Source: Clostridia bacterium
GTDB taxonomy: Bacteria > Bacillota > Clostridia > TANB77 > CAG-508
Assembly: GCA_900752095.1 (NCBI GenBank)
Contig: CAADUD010000158.1
Span: 1-15,705 of the forward strand
Length of the DNA: 15,705 nucleotides
Direction of reading: 5' to 3'
Part shown: positions 6,869 to 14,979 of the stretch, one piece after another
Layout of the letters: each line of letters begins with the position of its first letter
How positions within the stretch are numbered: position 1 is the first letter of the stretch
The notes under the pieces: generated by a model
Told to the model about the DNA's origin: nothing
Seen by the model: only the letters and a program-made list of their open reading frames with translations
Databases searched by the model: none
Position numbers and translations under genes: made by a program

Positions 6869-8125
6869 TGTTCCAATAATAATAGTAATACTAATTTCGT
6901 CTGATTCTGCATTAGATACTGTACTTGCTTGTGCTAAAAGCTTTATTTCTTCTTTTGCAGCCTGTTCTACATTTCCCCTAACAATCATAGTAGTTGTTTC
7001 TGTTTGAGAAGTTTCATTTGTTTTCGAAACAGTATAGCCAGCCTTTTCTAATCTTTTTTGAATTCTTTTTAGTTTTGTATCACTATTAGTTCCGTTCAAT
7101 AATTCAATTTCAATTTTTGTTTTATCAATGCCAGATGTATCTATTCCACTTGTATCTATATTATCGTCTTGTACTGGATTTAAAAATAATTCATCTACTA
7201 TTTCTGCTGTTTTTTCTTCATCTGCTAAATATACAGCCCAACCATTTGCATATGCTGGCTCTCCTGGTAATTGTTCTGTTCTTAAGTTGTCCACATCAAA
7301 TTCTACAACATAAGGTACATAATCTTTAATGGTATCAAAATTAAGATTAGTTTCTATATATTTATTTGCAATATCTATAAAATCATTAATTTTGAAGATA
7401 TTTTCAGGTTTTAAAGTTTGTTTTGCAAGTGCTGTTAAAAAGTTTCTTTGTGTTTTCATTCTCCCTAGGTCTTCCATACCATATTCATAAGGATAAGTTG
7501 AACCATCATTGTTATGTCTAAATCTTACAAGTTGTTCTGCTTTGTCTCCATCTAATAACTGTTCTCCTGCTTTTAAATTAATATGCAAATTTTGCCTATT
7601 ATCATCATATTTCATATCAATAGGAACATCAAAGGTAACTCCCCCAACAGCATCCACAAGAGCTTTAAATGCTTCTGTATCTACTTTTAAGTAATATTGA
7701 ATATTAAGTCCAGTTAACTCATTAATTTCTTTTAACATACTATCAATTCCTATGGAATACACTGCATTAATTTTTTGGCTTGGAGTTGCTGTAGCTTCAT
7801 TATCTCCTATAAAAGTATCTCTTGGAATTGATAAAATAGAGGCTTGCTGTAATTGAGGATCATATTCTGCTATCATAATAGTATCTGTTAACTCCTCACT
7901 TTGTCCTAAAAGTAAACAATACATTTTAGGTAAATTCTTTAGTGTTTCTTGATTATGACCAATTGCTGTTGCTAGAAAACCTTTTAGTCCTCCTCCATTT
8001 TTATATACATTATAGCCAAATATAGCTCCTGCTATTAAGATAATAAAAATAATAACGAATGCTATTTTTTTGCCTATTCCTCTTTTTTTCTTCTTTATTG
8101 CTTTTTCTTGTTTCTTTTTCTCCAA
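6863..8125 (-). CDS. LytR-CpsA-Psr (LCP) family protein with C-terminal LytR_C domain
   Basis: About 420 residues. A GTG at 8134 would add three residues, but its upstream region has no ribosome site; TTG 8125 lies about 5 bases from AGGTGA and is preferred. A lysine-rich cytoplasmic N-terminus precedes a membrane helix (about 20-40). The LCP domain (about 67-240) has YCLLLGQ, SIPRDTF with the conserved Arg-Asp, KINAVYSIG, VGGVTFDVP, LDGDKAEQLVRFRH and GRMKTQRNFL, which include the arginines that hold the pyrophosphate of the lipid substrate. After a short repeated hinge (IDTSGIDTSGID), residues about 337-420 form a LytR_C domain. LCP proteins transfer teichoic acid or other anionic polymers from undecaprenyl carriers to peptidoglycan. 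The exact polymer is not shown by the sequence. Confidence 0.94.
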   Translation of the reverse strand: MEKKKQEKAIKKKKRGIGKKIAFVIIFIILIAGAIFGYNVYKNGGGLKGFLATAIGHNQETLKNLPKMYCLLLGQSEELTDTIMIAEYDPQLQQASILSIPRDTFIGDNEATATPSQKINAVYSIGIDSMLKEINELTGLNIQYYLKVDTEAFKALVDAVGGVTFDVPIDMKYDDNRQNLHINLKAGEQLLDGDKAEQLVRFRHNNDGSTYPYEYGMEDLGRMKTQRNFLTALAKQTLKPENIFKINDFIDIANKYIETNLNFDTIKDYVPYVVEFDVDNLRTEQLPGEPAYANGWAVYLADEEKTAEIVDELFLNPVQDDNIDTSGIDTSGIDKTKIEIELLNGTNSDTKLKRIQKRLEKAGYTVSKTNETSQTETTTMIVRGNVEQAAKEEIKLLAQASTVSNAESDEISITIIIGTK

Positions 8126-8159
8126 AATTTTCACCTGTTTCTTATATATTTCATTTTTT

Positions 8160-8188
8160 AGTATACCAAATTACTACTAAAATAGCAA
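8160..8188 (-). promoter_or_regulatory. Promoter of the LCP gene
   Basis: The minus strand reads TTGCTA (8183-8188), 17 bp, TATACT (8160-8165), ending about 35 bp before the start codon. This suggests the LCP gene can be transcribed apart from the CvpA block upstream of it. Confidence 0.6.
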
Positions 8189-8209
8189 TATTTTTACAAT
8201 AATTTTATT

Positions 8210-8280
8210 TTAAACTAAATCTATTGAAAAATAGGAAGTTTATAATATCAAGATCAAATATTGTAATATATTTAGTTTAA
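8210..8280. repeat. 11-bp inverted repeat with 49-bp spacer between cvpA and LCP genes
   Basis: TTAAACTAAAT (8210-8220) and ATTTAGTTTAA (8270-8280) are perfect inverted copies. They lie just upstream of the LCP promoter and downstream of the CvpA stop. They could be a pair of operator half sites or a long-loop stem; no U-tract supports a terminator. Confidence 0.4.
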
Positions 8281-8317
8281 TTCATACTATTTTATTAATT
8301 GAAGTTCCATTCTAAAA

Positions 8318-9037
8318 TTAAAAAATTAATTTTAATAATAAATTGTTATTATACATAATACTTCCTAAGAAAGAATTTTCAATAGCTTGTAATATTCCTG
8401 TTTGGCTAATCATCGGGCTTACGAATGATAAAATTGCTAAAATTACGTAAATAATAATAAATGCTTCTAATAATCCATAAAGAATTCCTCCTAGTTTGTC
8501 AAACTGCTTAATTATTGGAAGTTTCGTAATTAGTTGAGTTAACCCCTTTATAAATACTAGTATAATTCTACTAACAACAAATAAAACAATTAACACTCCC
8601 ACGTTAATAATAGTAACAGCTGCATTTCTAGCAGTAGCATCTACAATTGTATTTTTAGCTTCTGTACCTGCATTTTCTATAGTTTCATTAATATAGTCTA
8701 TCATTACTTCTGACATACTTTGCTTTTTAACTTTTTCTTCATTACCTATTTGTGCTTCTTTCCCCTCTCCATTTTGTATTTCTATATTTTCCTCTTGATT
8801 ATTCTCTTGCGAATTTTCTTCTATTAATGTTTGTCGAATTGCTTGTTCTAATGTTTCATCCCAATTTGTATGGTCCACAATAAAATTCGATACTGGTTTA
8901 AAAAGAAGGAAGGCAATCACTAAAGCTAGTATAAAAGAAATAATTTTGAGTAAAGATCCAGTTAATCCCTTTTTAAAACCTAATCCAAGACAAATAGCAA
9001 ATATAGCTAGTATAATCAAATCAACAATAATTTCCAA
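8318..9037 (-). CDS. CvpA-family membrane protein
   Basis: A protein of 239 residues with a TTG start at 9037 behind AAAGGAAG. Four membrane helices are visible at about 3-20, 28-48, 141-164 and 184-206, with the Gly-rich GLGFKKGLTGSLLKI near the first turn and KLGGILYGLLEAFII before the last helix, both typical of the CvpA (colicin V production) family. Between helices 2 and 3 is a long polar, acidic insert (about 70-106, rich in Glu, Asn and Gln), which makes the protein longer than the usual 160-180 residues. CvpA homologues have been linked to envelope homeostasis and export, but the molecular role is not settled. It follows the DUF5711 gene by 49 bp on the same strand and is probably cotranscribed. 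Confidence 0.85.
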   Translation of the reverse strand: MEIIVDLIILAIFAICLGLGFKKGLTGSLLKIISFILALVIAFLLFKPVSNFIVDHTNWDETLEQAIRQTLIEENSQENNQEENIEIQNGEGKEAQIGNEEKVKKQSMSEVMIDYINETIENAGTEAKNTIVDATARNAAVTIINVGVLIVLFVVSRIILVFIKGLTQLITKLPIIKQFDKLGGILYGLLEAFIIIYVILAILSFVSPMISQTGILQAIENSFLGSIMYNNNLLLKLIF

Positions 9038-9086
9038 TTTTTCTTCCTTTCTAACCTATTTCCAATATTAAAATATGGTATTTATT

Positions 9087-10295
9087 TTAGAGACTTACTA
9101 ATTCAATTTTATCTCCATAAATAATTCCTGCTACACCATCACAAATCACTATATTTTCTATTACTTGTGAGGATATATATCTTCTTACCAGCCATCCGTT
9201 TGTATCGATAAAATCTACTTGCGTACCTAAATTTATTCCTATTATTTTACCACTACATACGATGCTTTTTGCTACTTCTTCTACTGTATAAATAGCCTCT
9301 TTTTGATTTTGAACATTTTTAATTTCAATTACAGTATCTGCATTAAATAGCCCTGTTGATTTTTCTACTGCTCGAAATATATAATTTTCTAATTCAATAT
9401 CTGCAAAATTTATTTTCTTTCCTTCTTCATCAATTTTTAGAATTTCTGTATCTGTTTCATTTTCAATTTTATGAATACTATTTTCATACATACAAATTAG
9501 CTTATTTCTATCTTGATATTTTATTTTTAAAATAAGACTATTTTGTGGAGCAGTATAAGTATATTTCGGCTCCGTGTCTATTTCTTTTGCACTATCAACA
9601 GAAATAATTTTAATACTTGACTGAATTACAGTTCCCGAAGTATTTACTTCTGCATAAGCTAATTCTTGGTTGTCTGGTGATATACAAGCATCTACTGCTA
9701 TGGTTTGAGATAAATAAGATTTAAATAACTCATTGCCTTTGGAGTCATAAACAACAATGACTGACTTGTGAGTAGTACCTGTTACAATAGCACTTACATA
9801 ACCATTTTTATTCACAGTTACCTTACTTAGGTTTCCATCTACATTTTTTTCCCATACAATATGATCTTCTGAAATTAAATATAATTTTTGGTTATTTTTT
9901 TCTCCGATTACTAAATATTTACCTTCTACATCATAAATGGGATTACTAATTTCTACTTTTACCGTTTTTTCTTGTTTTCCTGAACTATTATACTCAAACA
10001 AAGTATTTTCTGCCAAAATACAAATAAAATTTCCATAAGGAATTACATGAATATTAGAATTATAATCAATATCAATCGTTGGTAAATTCTCTTCTGTAAC
10101 ATTTTTTCCTAAAACATATTTATCCATAAAACTACGAAAGTCTTTATTAGCCCCATAAATAATAGCAATTATAATAAACACAACTATAATGATACTAATT
10201 GGTATTATTATTTCTAGCCTTTTTTGATTTTCACTACATTCTTTTATGGTGTTTACTTTACTTTTTTCAGGTTCGAACTCTATAATTTTCTTCAT
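9087..10295 (-). CDS. DUF5711-family membrane-anchored protein (predicted beta-propeller ectodomain)
   Basis: A protein of 402 residues; ATG 10295 follows AAGGGAAAG. A short charged cytoplasmic segment precedes a membrane helix at about 27-48. The remaining 350 residues are outside the membrane and consist of short beta repeats alternating hydrophobic and polar residues with turns such as DSKGNELFKS, NSSGKQEKTV, DTNGWLVRRY and SPDNQELAYA. This pattern is typical of WD40-like or PQQ-like propellers and matches the clostridial DUF5711 family. No catalytic motif is visible. Position between a YkvI-like transporter and CvpA, with the LCP gene beyond, suggests an envelope role such as scaffolding or sensing, but that is inference. 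Confidence 0.75.
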   Translation of the reverse strand: MKKIIEFEPEKSKVNTIKECSENQKRLEIIIPISIIIVVFIIIAIIYGANKDFRSFMDKYVLGKNVTEENLPTIDIDYNSNIHVIPYGNFICILAENTLFEYNSSGKQEKTVKVEISNPIYDVEGKYLVIGEKNNQKLYLISEDHIVWEKNVDGNLSKVTVNKNGYVSAIVTGTTHKSVIVVYDSKGNELFKSYLSQTIAVDACISPDNQELAYAEVNTSGTVIQSSIKIISVDSAKEIDTEPKYTYTAPQNSLILKIKYQDRNKLICMYENSIHKIENETDTEILKIDEEGKKINFADIELENYIFRAVEKSTGLFNADTVIEIKNVQNQKEAIYTVEEVAKSIVCSGKIIGINLGTQVDFIDTNGWLVRRYISSQVIENIVICDGVAGIIYGDKIELVSL

Positions 10296-10359
10296 TTGCT
10301 ACTTTCCCTTGTATCACAATATTTAGGTTTTTTAAAAGGATTACCTATAAACCCTTCTA

Positions 10360-11442
10360 TTAATTTTTTCTGTATTTTATTATACTGTTTCTATTGTCAG
10401 TAGTCAAGATTACTGTATTCCTATTTTTAATGATTTGTATAATTTGGATTAAACCCAGCAATCCAAAAATTGGATACAACAAATTTACTAAATTAGAAAA
10501 ACCTATTAATGGAGTAAAAATAGAACTTATACAAAGCAGTACAACCAACCTTTGATAAGCTTTATCTGTTTTTGTTACATTTTTTAAAAATCCATATCCT
10601 GCAGAAATTGCAGATGTAAAAATAGCAGCAATAATTACAATTCCATAAACCCTTGAATATATTATTCCAAATTCTTTTACAATTGGAATCATAGGCAATT
10701 CTAATGTATGGCTATACCCATTTCCTCTAATTAGCAAACCACATAGGCAAACTCCTAATATACTAAATACTGCAAAACAAAATATACTTACTTTTTTTAT
10801 AACCAATTTATTTTCCATTTTCTCATTTAATTCAATTAAAATTGGGATTAATAAAATACTATTATAGCTTGCATAAATAATGCTACTTATTATCCAGTTA
10901 AAAGAATTAGTGTAAGTAATTTTTAAATTTGAAAGTTGAGAAAAGTAACTATTTAGAAATGGTATGTTTTTTAATCCTAAATAAAAAATAAATATAATTA
11001 GAAAAGGAATTAAAAAACTATTAATAGAAACAACGCCCTTCATATTGTTTTTAAATGTTATATAACATAATACAGTTATAATAATTGCTGATGCCCAAAT
11101 AGGAATTTGAAATTCTTGCTTAAAATATGCACAAAATCCTGCAATCATAATATAAAATGATAATAATAAAAATGTGTGTATAATTATTTGAATAATTTGA
11201 TTTAGTTTTTTATGTGGGCTAATACTTTCTAAAAATTCCGAATAGTTATGGATATTTCTTTTATGCAAGATTTTAAAAACTTGGTATATAATAAAACTGG
11301 TTAAAATGCAAGAAACTATCATTCCCAATATTCCTATATTTCCATATTGCATAAAAAATAAATTAATTTCCTGACCTGAAGCAAATCCAGCTCCTATCAT
11401 GGTTCCAATAATCACAAAACTAATTTTTAAAACATTTTTCAT
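10360..11442 (-). CDS. YkvI-family membrane transporter (APC/LeuT-like fold)
   Basis: A protein of 360 residues with about ten membrane helices. The first helix carries GTMIGAGFASGQEI, the signature of the YkvI family and equivalent to the unwound Gly-rich TM1 of LeuT-fold amino-acid transporters. Further family-like stretches are SSIIYASYNSILLIPIL and AIFTSAISAGYGF. Relatives are uncharacterised or presumed amino-acid or organic-cation carriers; the substrate cannot be named. ATG 11442 is preceded by AAGGAG (11451-11456), which is part of a terminator-like hairpin. The next gene (DUF5711) follows after 64 bp. Confidence 0.85.
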   Translation of the reverse strand: MKNVLKISFVIIGTMIGAGFASGQEINLFFMQYGNIGILGMIVSCILTSFIIYQVFKILHKRNIHNYSEFLESISPHKKLNQIIQIIIHTFLLLSFYIMIAGFCAYFKQEFQIPIWASAIIITVLCYITFKNNMKGVVSINSFLIPFLIIFIFYLGLKNIPFLNSYFSQLSNLKITYTNSFNWIISSIIYASYNSILLIPILIELNEKMENKLVIKKVSIFCFAVFSILGVCLCGLLIRGNGYSHTLELPMIPIVKEFGIIYSRVYGIVIIAAIFTSAISAGYGFLKNVTKTDKAYQRLVVLLCISSIFTPLIGFSNLVNLLYPIFGLLGLIQIIQIIKNRNTVILTTDNRNSIIKYRKN

Positions 11443-11444
11443 AT

Positions 11445-11478
11445 AAAAAACTCCTTCATAACTAAAAGTATGAAGGAA
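11445..11478 (-). terminator. Intrinsic terminator whose 3' arm is the YkvI ribosome binding site
   Basis: On the minus strand TCCTTCATA (11469-11477) pairs with TATGAAGGA (11452-11460) around an 8-base loop, with a possible T-G pair at the base, followed by six T residues (11445-11450). This ends the GldG transcript, yet the same 3' arm supplies AAGGAG for the ATG at 11442, 8 bases downstream. Readthrough RNA would therefore have that site buried. The stem is seen directly; the regulatory effect is inferred. Confidence 0.65.
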
Positions 11479-11498
11479 TTTTTAATATCAGAACTAAA

Positions 11499-12944
11499 TT
11501 ATTTTTTTCTTCTTCTTAACTGCCAAACCACAATTCCAATAACTACAATTAAAATTGGAATAGAGAAAATAAGTCCTAGTACAATACGCGTTTGCATTTC
11601 TGTTACATTGTAAGTTGTAACTGTTTCACTATCTTTACGAATGGTAATATTATCTTCCCTTTGTGTTAAATAAGAAACTGAGTTTAATAATACATCTTCG
11701 TTATTATAATTTGTAATAGCAAGTATATAATATTGTGGATCTATTTGAACATTTGTTGCAAATGCAGTATTTGCAAATACAATTAATTTGGAAGTATTAT
11801 CCTCGTCAATTTCTTTGGTAAGCATTGCTGCTACTGTGGCTCCTTTTGCCTCTTTATCACTATCTATTTTTGTCTCACTACTAGATGCTAAGTCTGTTCT
11901 ATAAAATGCTTTATCACTTACTGTTGCCAAAGTTTCTAATGTTACGTTTTTTTCTTCTAATTCTTCTGCAGAAGCAAAATCTAATTTTCCAGAATTAATT
12001 AAACAAATATTTAATCCCATACTAATATTTTTTACAATTTCAGAACTGCTAGAAATTGGGGCAATAATATAATTTGGAGCTCCTGCCATCATTTGATTTG
12101 CATCACCTTCTAAAAGGTATCCATCTGAAATGCTAACACCGTATTCATCTAAAACATCTTGGAAATTAGGCATTTCTATTTTATTTAAATTTGGATCCAT
12201 TAATAATAAAATTTCTCCGCCTTGTTTCATATAATCTAATATATAATCTCTTTCTCTTTCAGTGATATCCTCTTGTAATGCAGTTATTACTAATACACTG
12301 CAATCCTCTGGTACAGAACCTGTTTTTAATAAATCAATGTATTCTACTTCATTTGCTTCCCCTTCTAAAGACATTTCTAAATATTGAAAATATTCTTCTG
12401 TATATAGGTTATGTCCTGTTAGGAAGTATATTTTAGGTTTTTCTTCTATTGTGACATCTAAAATAGCATTTGTAATTGCTTCTTCTGTAGTATCTATTTC
12501 TTCATAAGTTGTATAATCATAAGTATAAAAGTCTGAGTTAAATAAAATCTTTTCTTTATCTTCGGTCTGAACAACTACAAAAGAGCTTGTGTCCGTTACT
12601 CCATAATTTGTTTTCCAATCTGTTTTTGCATTTAAGTTTTCCAATTTTTCTACTTTAATATGATCATTTAAATTGGCATATTTATAAGCAAAATCTTCTA
12701 CATATTCATACATATTATAAATAGAAATTGTAACATCTTCATCTAAATTTTGTAACTTATCTTCTGTAGCTTGCGAAATGGAATAGATTTTTTCCTTTGT
12801 AAAGTCTAAATCAGTAAAGTTAGCCTGTTGCACTACAAAATTAATGACTAAATATAAAGCAATAATAATGGCAAATAGCAAAATGGTTAATGCAACACTT
12901 CTTAGCCATTTCTTTTTAATAATTTGTATAAATTTATTTCCCAT
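11499..12944 (-). CDS. GldG-like ABC transporter auxiliary protein
   Basis: A protein of 481 residues with a membrane helix at each end (about 15-37 and 453-475) and a large extracytoplasmic part between. Residues 42-57 carry the family hallmark FTDLDFTKEKIYSIS, and IYFLTGH (172-178) and EILLLMDPN (244-252) fit the GldG/ABC_transp_aux domain. In Bacteroidetes GldG works with GldA and GldF in gliding; in Clostridia the same trio exists without gliding, with an unknown cargo. It starts at ATG 12944 behind GGAAG, 16 bp after the permease gene, and ends the three-gene transporter block at the hairpin near 11450-11478. A basic tail RRRKK follows the last helix. Confidence 0.88.
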   Translation of the reverse strand: MGNKFIQIIKKKWLRSVALTILLFAIIIALYLVINFVVQQANFTDLDFTKEKIYSISQATEDKLQNLDEDVTISIYNMYEYVEDFAYKYANLNDHIKVEKLENLNAKTDWKTNYGVTDTSSFVVVQTEDKEKILFNSDFYTYDYTTYEEIDTTEEAITNAILDVTIEEKPKIYFLTGHNLYTEEYFQYLEMSLEGEANEVEYIDLLKTGSVPEDCSVLVITALQEDITERERDYILDYMKQGGEILLLMDPNLNKIEMPNFQDVLDEYGVSISDGYLLEGDANQMMAGAPNYIIAPISSSSEIVKNISMGLNICLINSGKLDFASAEELEEKNVTLETLATVSDKAFYRTDLASSSETKIDSDKEAKGATVAAMLTKEIDEDNTSKLIVFANTAFATNVQIDPQYYILAITNYNNEDVLLNSVSYLTQREDNITIRKDSETVTTYNVTEMQTRIVLGLIFSIPILIVVIGIVVWQLRRRKK

Positions 12945-12960
12945 GTTTTATCTTCCTTTC

Positions 12961-13644
12961 CTATTTTATTGATTTTCTTCTTTGCATAATAATAATTGTA
13001 AATAAAATAAACATAACTGCAAAGGCTATTAAATTTGTTACTTCTGCCACTGAGATAAGTCCTGCTGGGAATTTTTGATAACTACTCATTAAATCAATGA
13101 TAGAAAATGCATCACTAATATTTGGTAAAAACCATGGTAGTACTAACAATACCAATGTTACTATTGCTGCAATTACTTGATTTTCTGTTAAACTAGAAAT
13201 AAACATACCTAAAGATATTGCTGCCATTGCCACTAGTAAAAATCCTAAAGTACATACTAAAGTTTGAGATAAACTTGGTGCTTTAAAAAAGCACAAAATA
13301 ACATAATATAATAAAGAAAAAAGCAATGTAATAACAATTAAAGTAACTGCTGCTAAAAATTTTCCCATAATAATTCCTGTAATACTTCTAGGAGAAGTTA
13401 ATAGTAATTGTTCTGTTCCATTTTTTCTTTCTTCTGCAAACATTCTCATAGTAATAATTGGGATTATTAATAATAAACCATATCTTGCTGTATTAAAATA
13501 TAAATTTCCCATATCATAAGCACCAACACTAAATGTAGTTAAATAGAAAAATAAACTAAACATGATTAAAAATAATCCAATTGCTATATATCCTATAGGA
13601 GATAAAAAATAGCTTTTTAATTCTTTTTTATAAACTGCCCACAT
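12961..13644 (-). CDS. ABC-2 type permease (GldF-like)
   Basis: A protein of 227 residues with six membrane helices. It begins MWAVYKKELKSYFLSPIGYI, the GldF/NosY-type opening in which a short cytoplasmic coupling segment precedes TM1. MRMFAEERKNGTEQLLLTSP (about 66-85) is the conserved cytoplasmic stretch of ABC-2 permeases that contacts the ATPase. Its ATG overlaps the stop of the ATPase gene by one base (TAATG at 13644), so the two are translationally coupled. It forms the membrane channel of the exporter with the ATPase and the GldG-like protein; no substrate is indicated by sequence. Confidence 0.9.
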   Translation of the reverse strand: MWAVYKKELKSYFLSPIGYIAIGLFLIMFSLFFYLTTFSVGAYDMGNLYFNTARYGLLLIIPIITMRMFAEERKNGTEQLLLTSPRSITGIIMGKFLAAVTLIVITLLFSLLYYVILCFFKAPSLSQTLVCTLGFLLVAMAAISLGMFISSLTENQVIAAIVTLVLLVLPWFLPNISDAFSIIDLMSSYQKFPAGLISVAEVTNLIAFAVMFILFTIIIMQRRKSIK

Positions 13645-14822
13645 TACTTTTCTCCTCCTTTATCTTTTTTATGATTTTCTGAGTTTGTATTTTTATTTTT
13701 TTCTGATCTTTCAGGCTTTTCCGCCTCTATTTTTTCTTTATTTTCTGCCTTCTTTTGTTTTTGTTTTTCCTTTTCCTGTTTTTTTTCTTCTTTTTGCATT
13801 TGTTTTATTTTTTTCTGTTTTTCTTTTTCTTGTTTCTTTTCTTCTTGATTGATATCTTGCATTTTTTCTACTTCTTTTTCAATTTTTTGACTATCATCAA
13901 TTAATTTAATAAATGCATCTTCTAAAGTTGTTTCATTTTTCTTTAATTCAAAAATAGTAATTTCTTCTTTTGGCAAAATCTCGAATAATTTTTTTCTTAA
14001 ATCAAATTCTTCTGCTGATGTTATAGCATATTGCTTTGTGCCATCTTGATTATCTTTTAATAATTTTATTTCTTCTATTTCTTTTACTTTTTCTTGCAAA
14101 TATTTCATGTTTTCTTTTTTGTCTTCTACTGTTACAAGAATAGTATTTTTTTCTTTTGTCTTCTTTTCCAAGTTTTCAGGAGTATCGATTGCTACAATTC
14201 TTCCATGATTAATAATAATAACTCTTTCACAAATTTGACTTACTTCTGATAAAATATGACTACTTAAAATAACGGTATGTTTTTTGCCTAGTTCTTTAAT
14301 TAAACTTCTTATTTCCGTAATCTGTTTTGGGTCCAAACCTACTGTTGGTTCGTCTAAAATAATAACATCTGGGTTACCTACTAAAGCTCCTGCCAAGCTT
14401 ACTCTTTGCTTATAGCCTCTAGATAAATTACGAATTAGCTTGTTTTGTACTTCTTGTAAACCTGTTTCTTTGATTACTTTTTCTACCATACTTTTTCTTT
14501 CTTTGGCTTTTACCATTTTTAATTCTGCCATATAATTTATAAACTCTTTTGCCGTTAAGTCCATATATAATGGTGTGCCTTCTGGCATATAACCAATCTG
14601 CTTTTTTGCCTTTTTTGCCTTTTTAAAAATATCATACCCATTAATGATAATTTTCCCTTCAGTTGGTTCTATAAAACCGGTAAGCATATTCATAGTAGTA
14701 CTTTTTCCCGCTCCATTAGGTCCTAAAAATCCAACAACCTCGCCGTCTTTTACTTCAAAACTAATATTATCAACGGCTGTGACATTTGGATACCTTTTTG
14801 TGACATGTTTTACTTCTATCAC
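13644..14822 (-). CDS. ABC transporter ATP-binding protein (GldA-like) with charged C-terminal tail
   Basis: A protein of 392 residues. The start is GTG 14822, 8 bases from GAGGAGG. The nucleotide-binding domain has Walker A GPNGAGKST (34-42), signature LSRGYKQR (133-140), Walker B DVIILDEPT (152-160) and the switch histidine His189. The Q-loop reads YMPEGTPLY, with Glu where glutamine is usual, a feature common in the GldA-type branch. A C-terminal accessory domain (about 225-310) follows. The last 80 residues (about 312-392) are almost only Lys, Glu, Gln and Asn, with repeats such as KQEKEKQKK, probably a coiled coil or disordered tail and unusual for this family. First gene of the exporter block. 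Confidence 0.92.
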   Translation of the reverse strand: MIEVKHVTKRYPNVTAVDNISFEVKDGEVVGFLGPNGAGKSTTMNMLTGFIEPTEGKIIINGYDIFKKAKKAKKQIGYMPEGTPLYMDLTAKEFINYMAELKMVKAKERKSMVEKVIKETGLQEVQNKLIRNLSRGYKQRVSLAGALVGNPDVIILDEPTVGLDPKQITEIRSLIKELGKKHTVILSSHILSEVSQICERVIIINHGRIVAIDTPENLEKKTKEKNTILVTVEDKKENMKYLQEKVKEIEEIKLLKDNQDGTKQYAITSAEEFDLRKKLFEILPKEEITIFELKKNETTLEDAFIKLIDDSQKIEKEVEKMQDINQEEKKQEKEKQKKIKQMQKEEKKQEKEKQKQKKAENKEKIEAEKPERSEKNKNTNSENHKKDKGGEK

Positions 14823-14867
14823 TCTTAATTCCTCCTCTTTCTTATTTCCGTATAGTTTTACTTAGGT

Positions 14868-14896
14868 ATCTTATCACTAACTTTTTTTTCGTGCAA
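14868..14896 (-). promoter_or_regulatory. Promoter of the ABC transporter block
   Basis: The minus strand reads TTGCAC (14891-14896), 17 bp, TAAGAT (14868-14873). This places a transcription start about 40 bp upstream of the GTG at 14822. Confidence 0.6.
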
Positions 14897-14979
14897 TGAT
14901 TTTTTTAATATTTCACATAGAATTTACATTTTAGAATATACATGAATTATCATGAAAAAGAAAAGAGTTGATTTTTTCC

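Noticed and set aside
7117..7694. Several short plus-strand open frames
   Set aside because: They lie antisense to the LCP gene, whose domains are well conserved across this stretch.
14644..14865. Plus-strand open frame of 73 codons
   Set aside because: It is antisense to the Walker A region of the ABC ATPase.
14823..14979. Possible yybP-ykoY manganese riboswitch before the transporter
   Set aside because: The GC-rich conserved loop sequences of that riboswitch are not present; the region is plain AT-rich promoter DNA.
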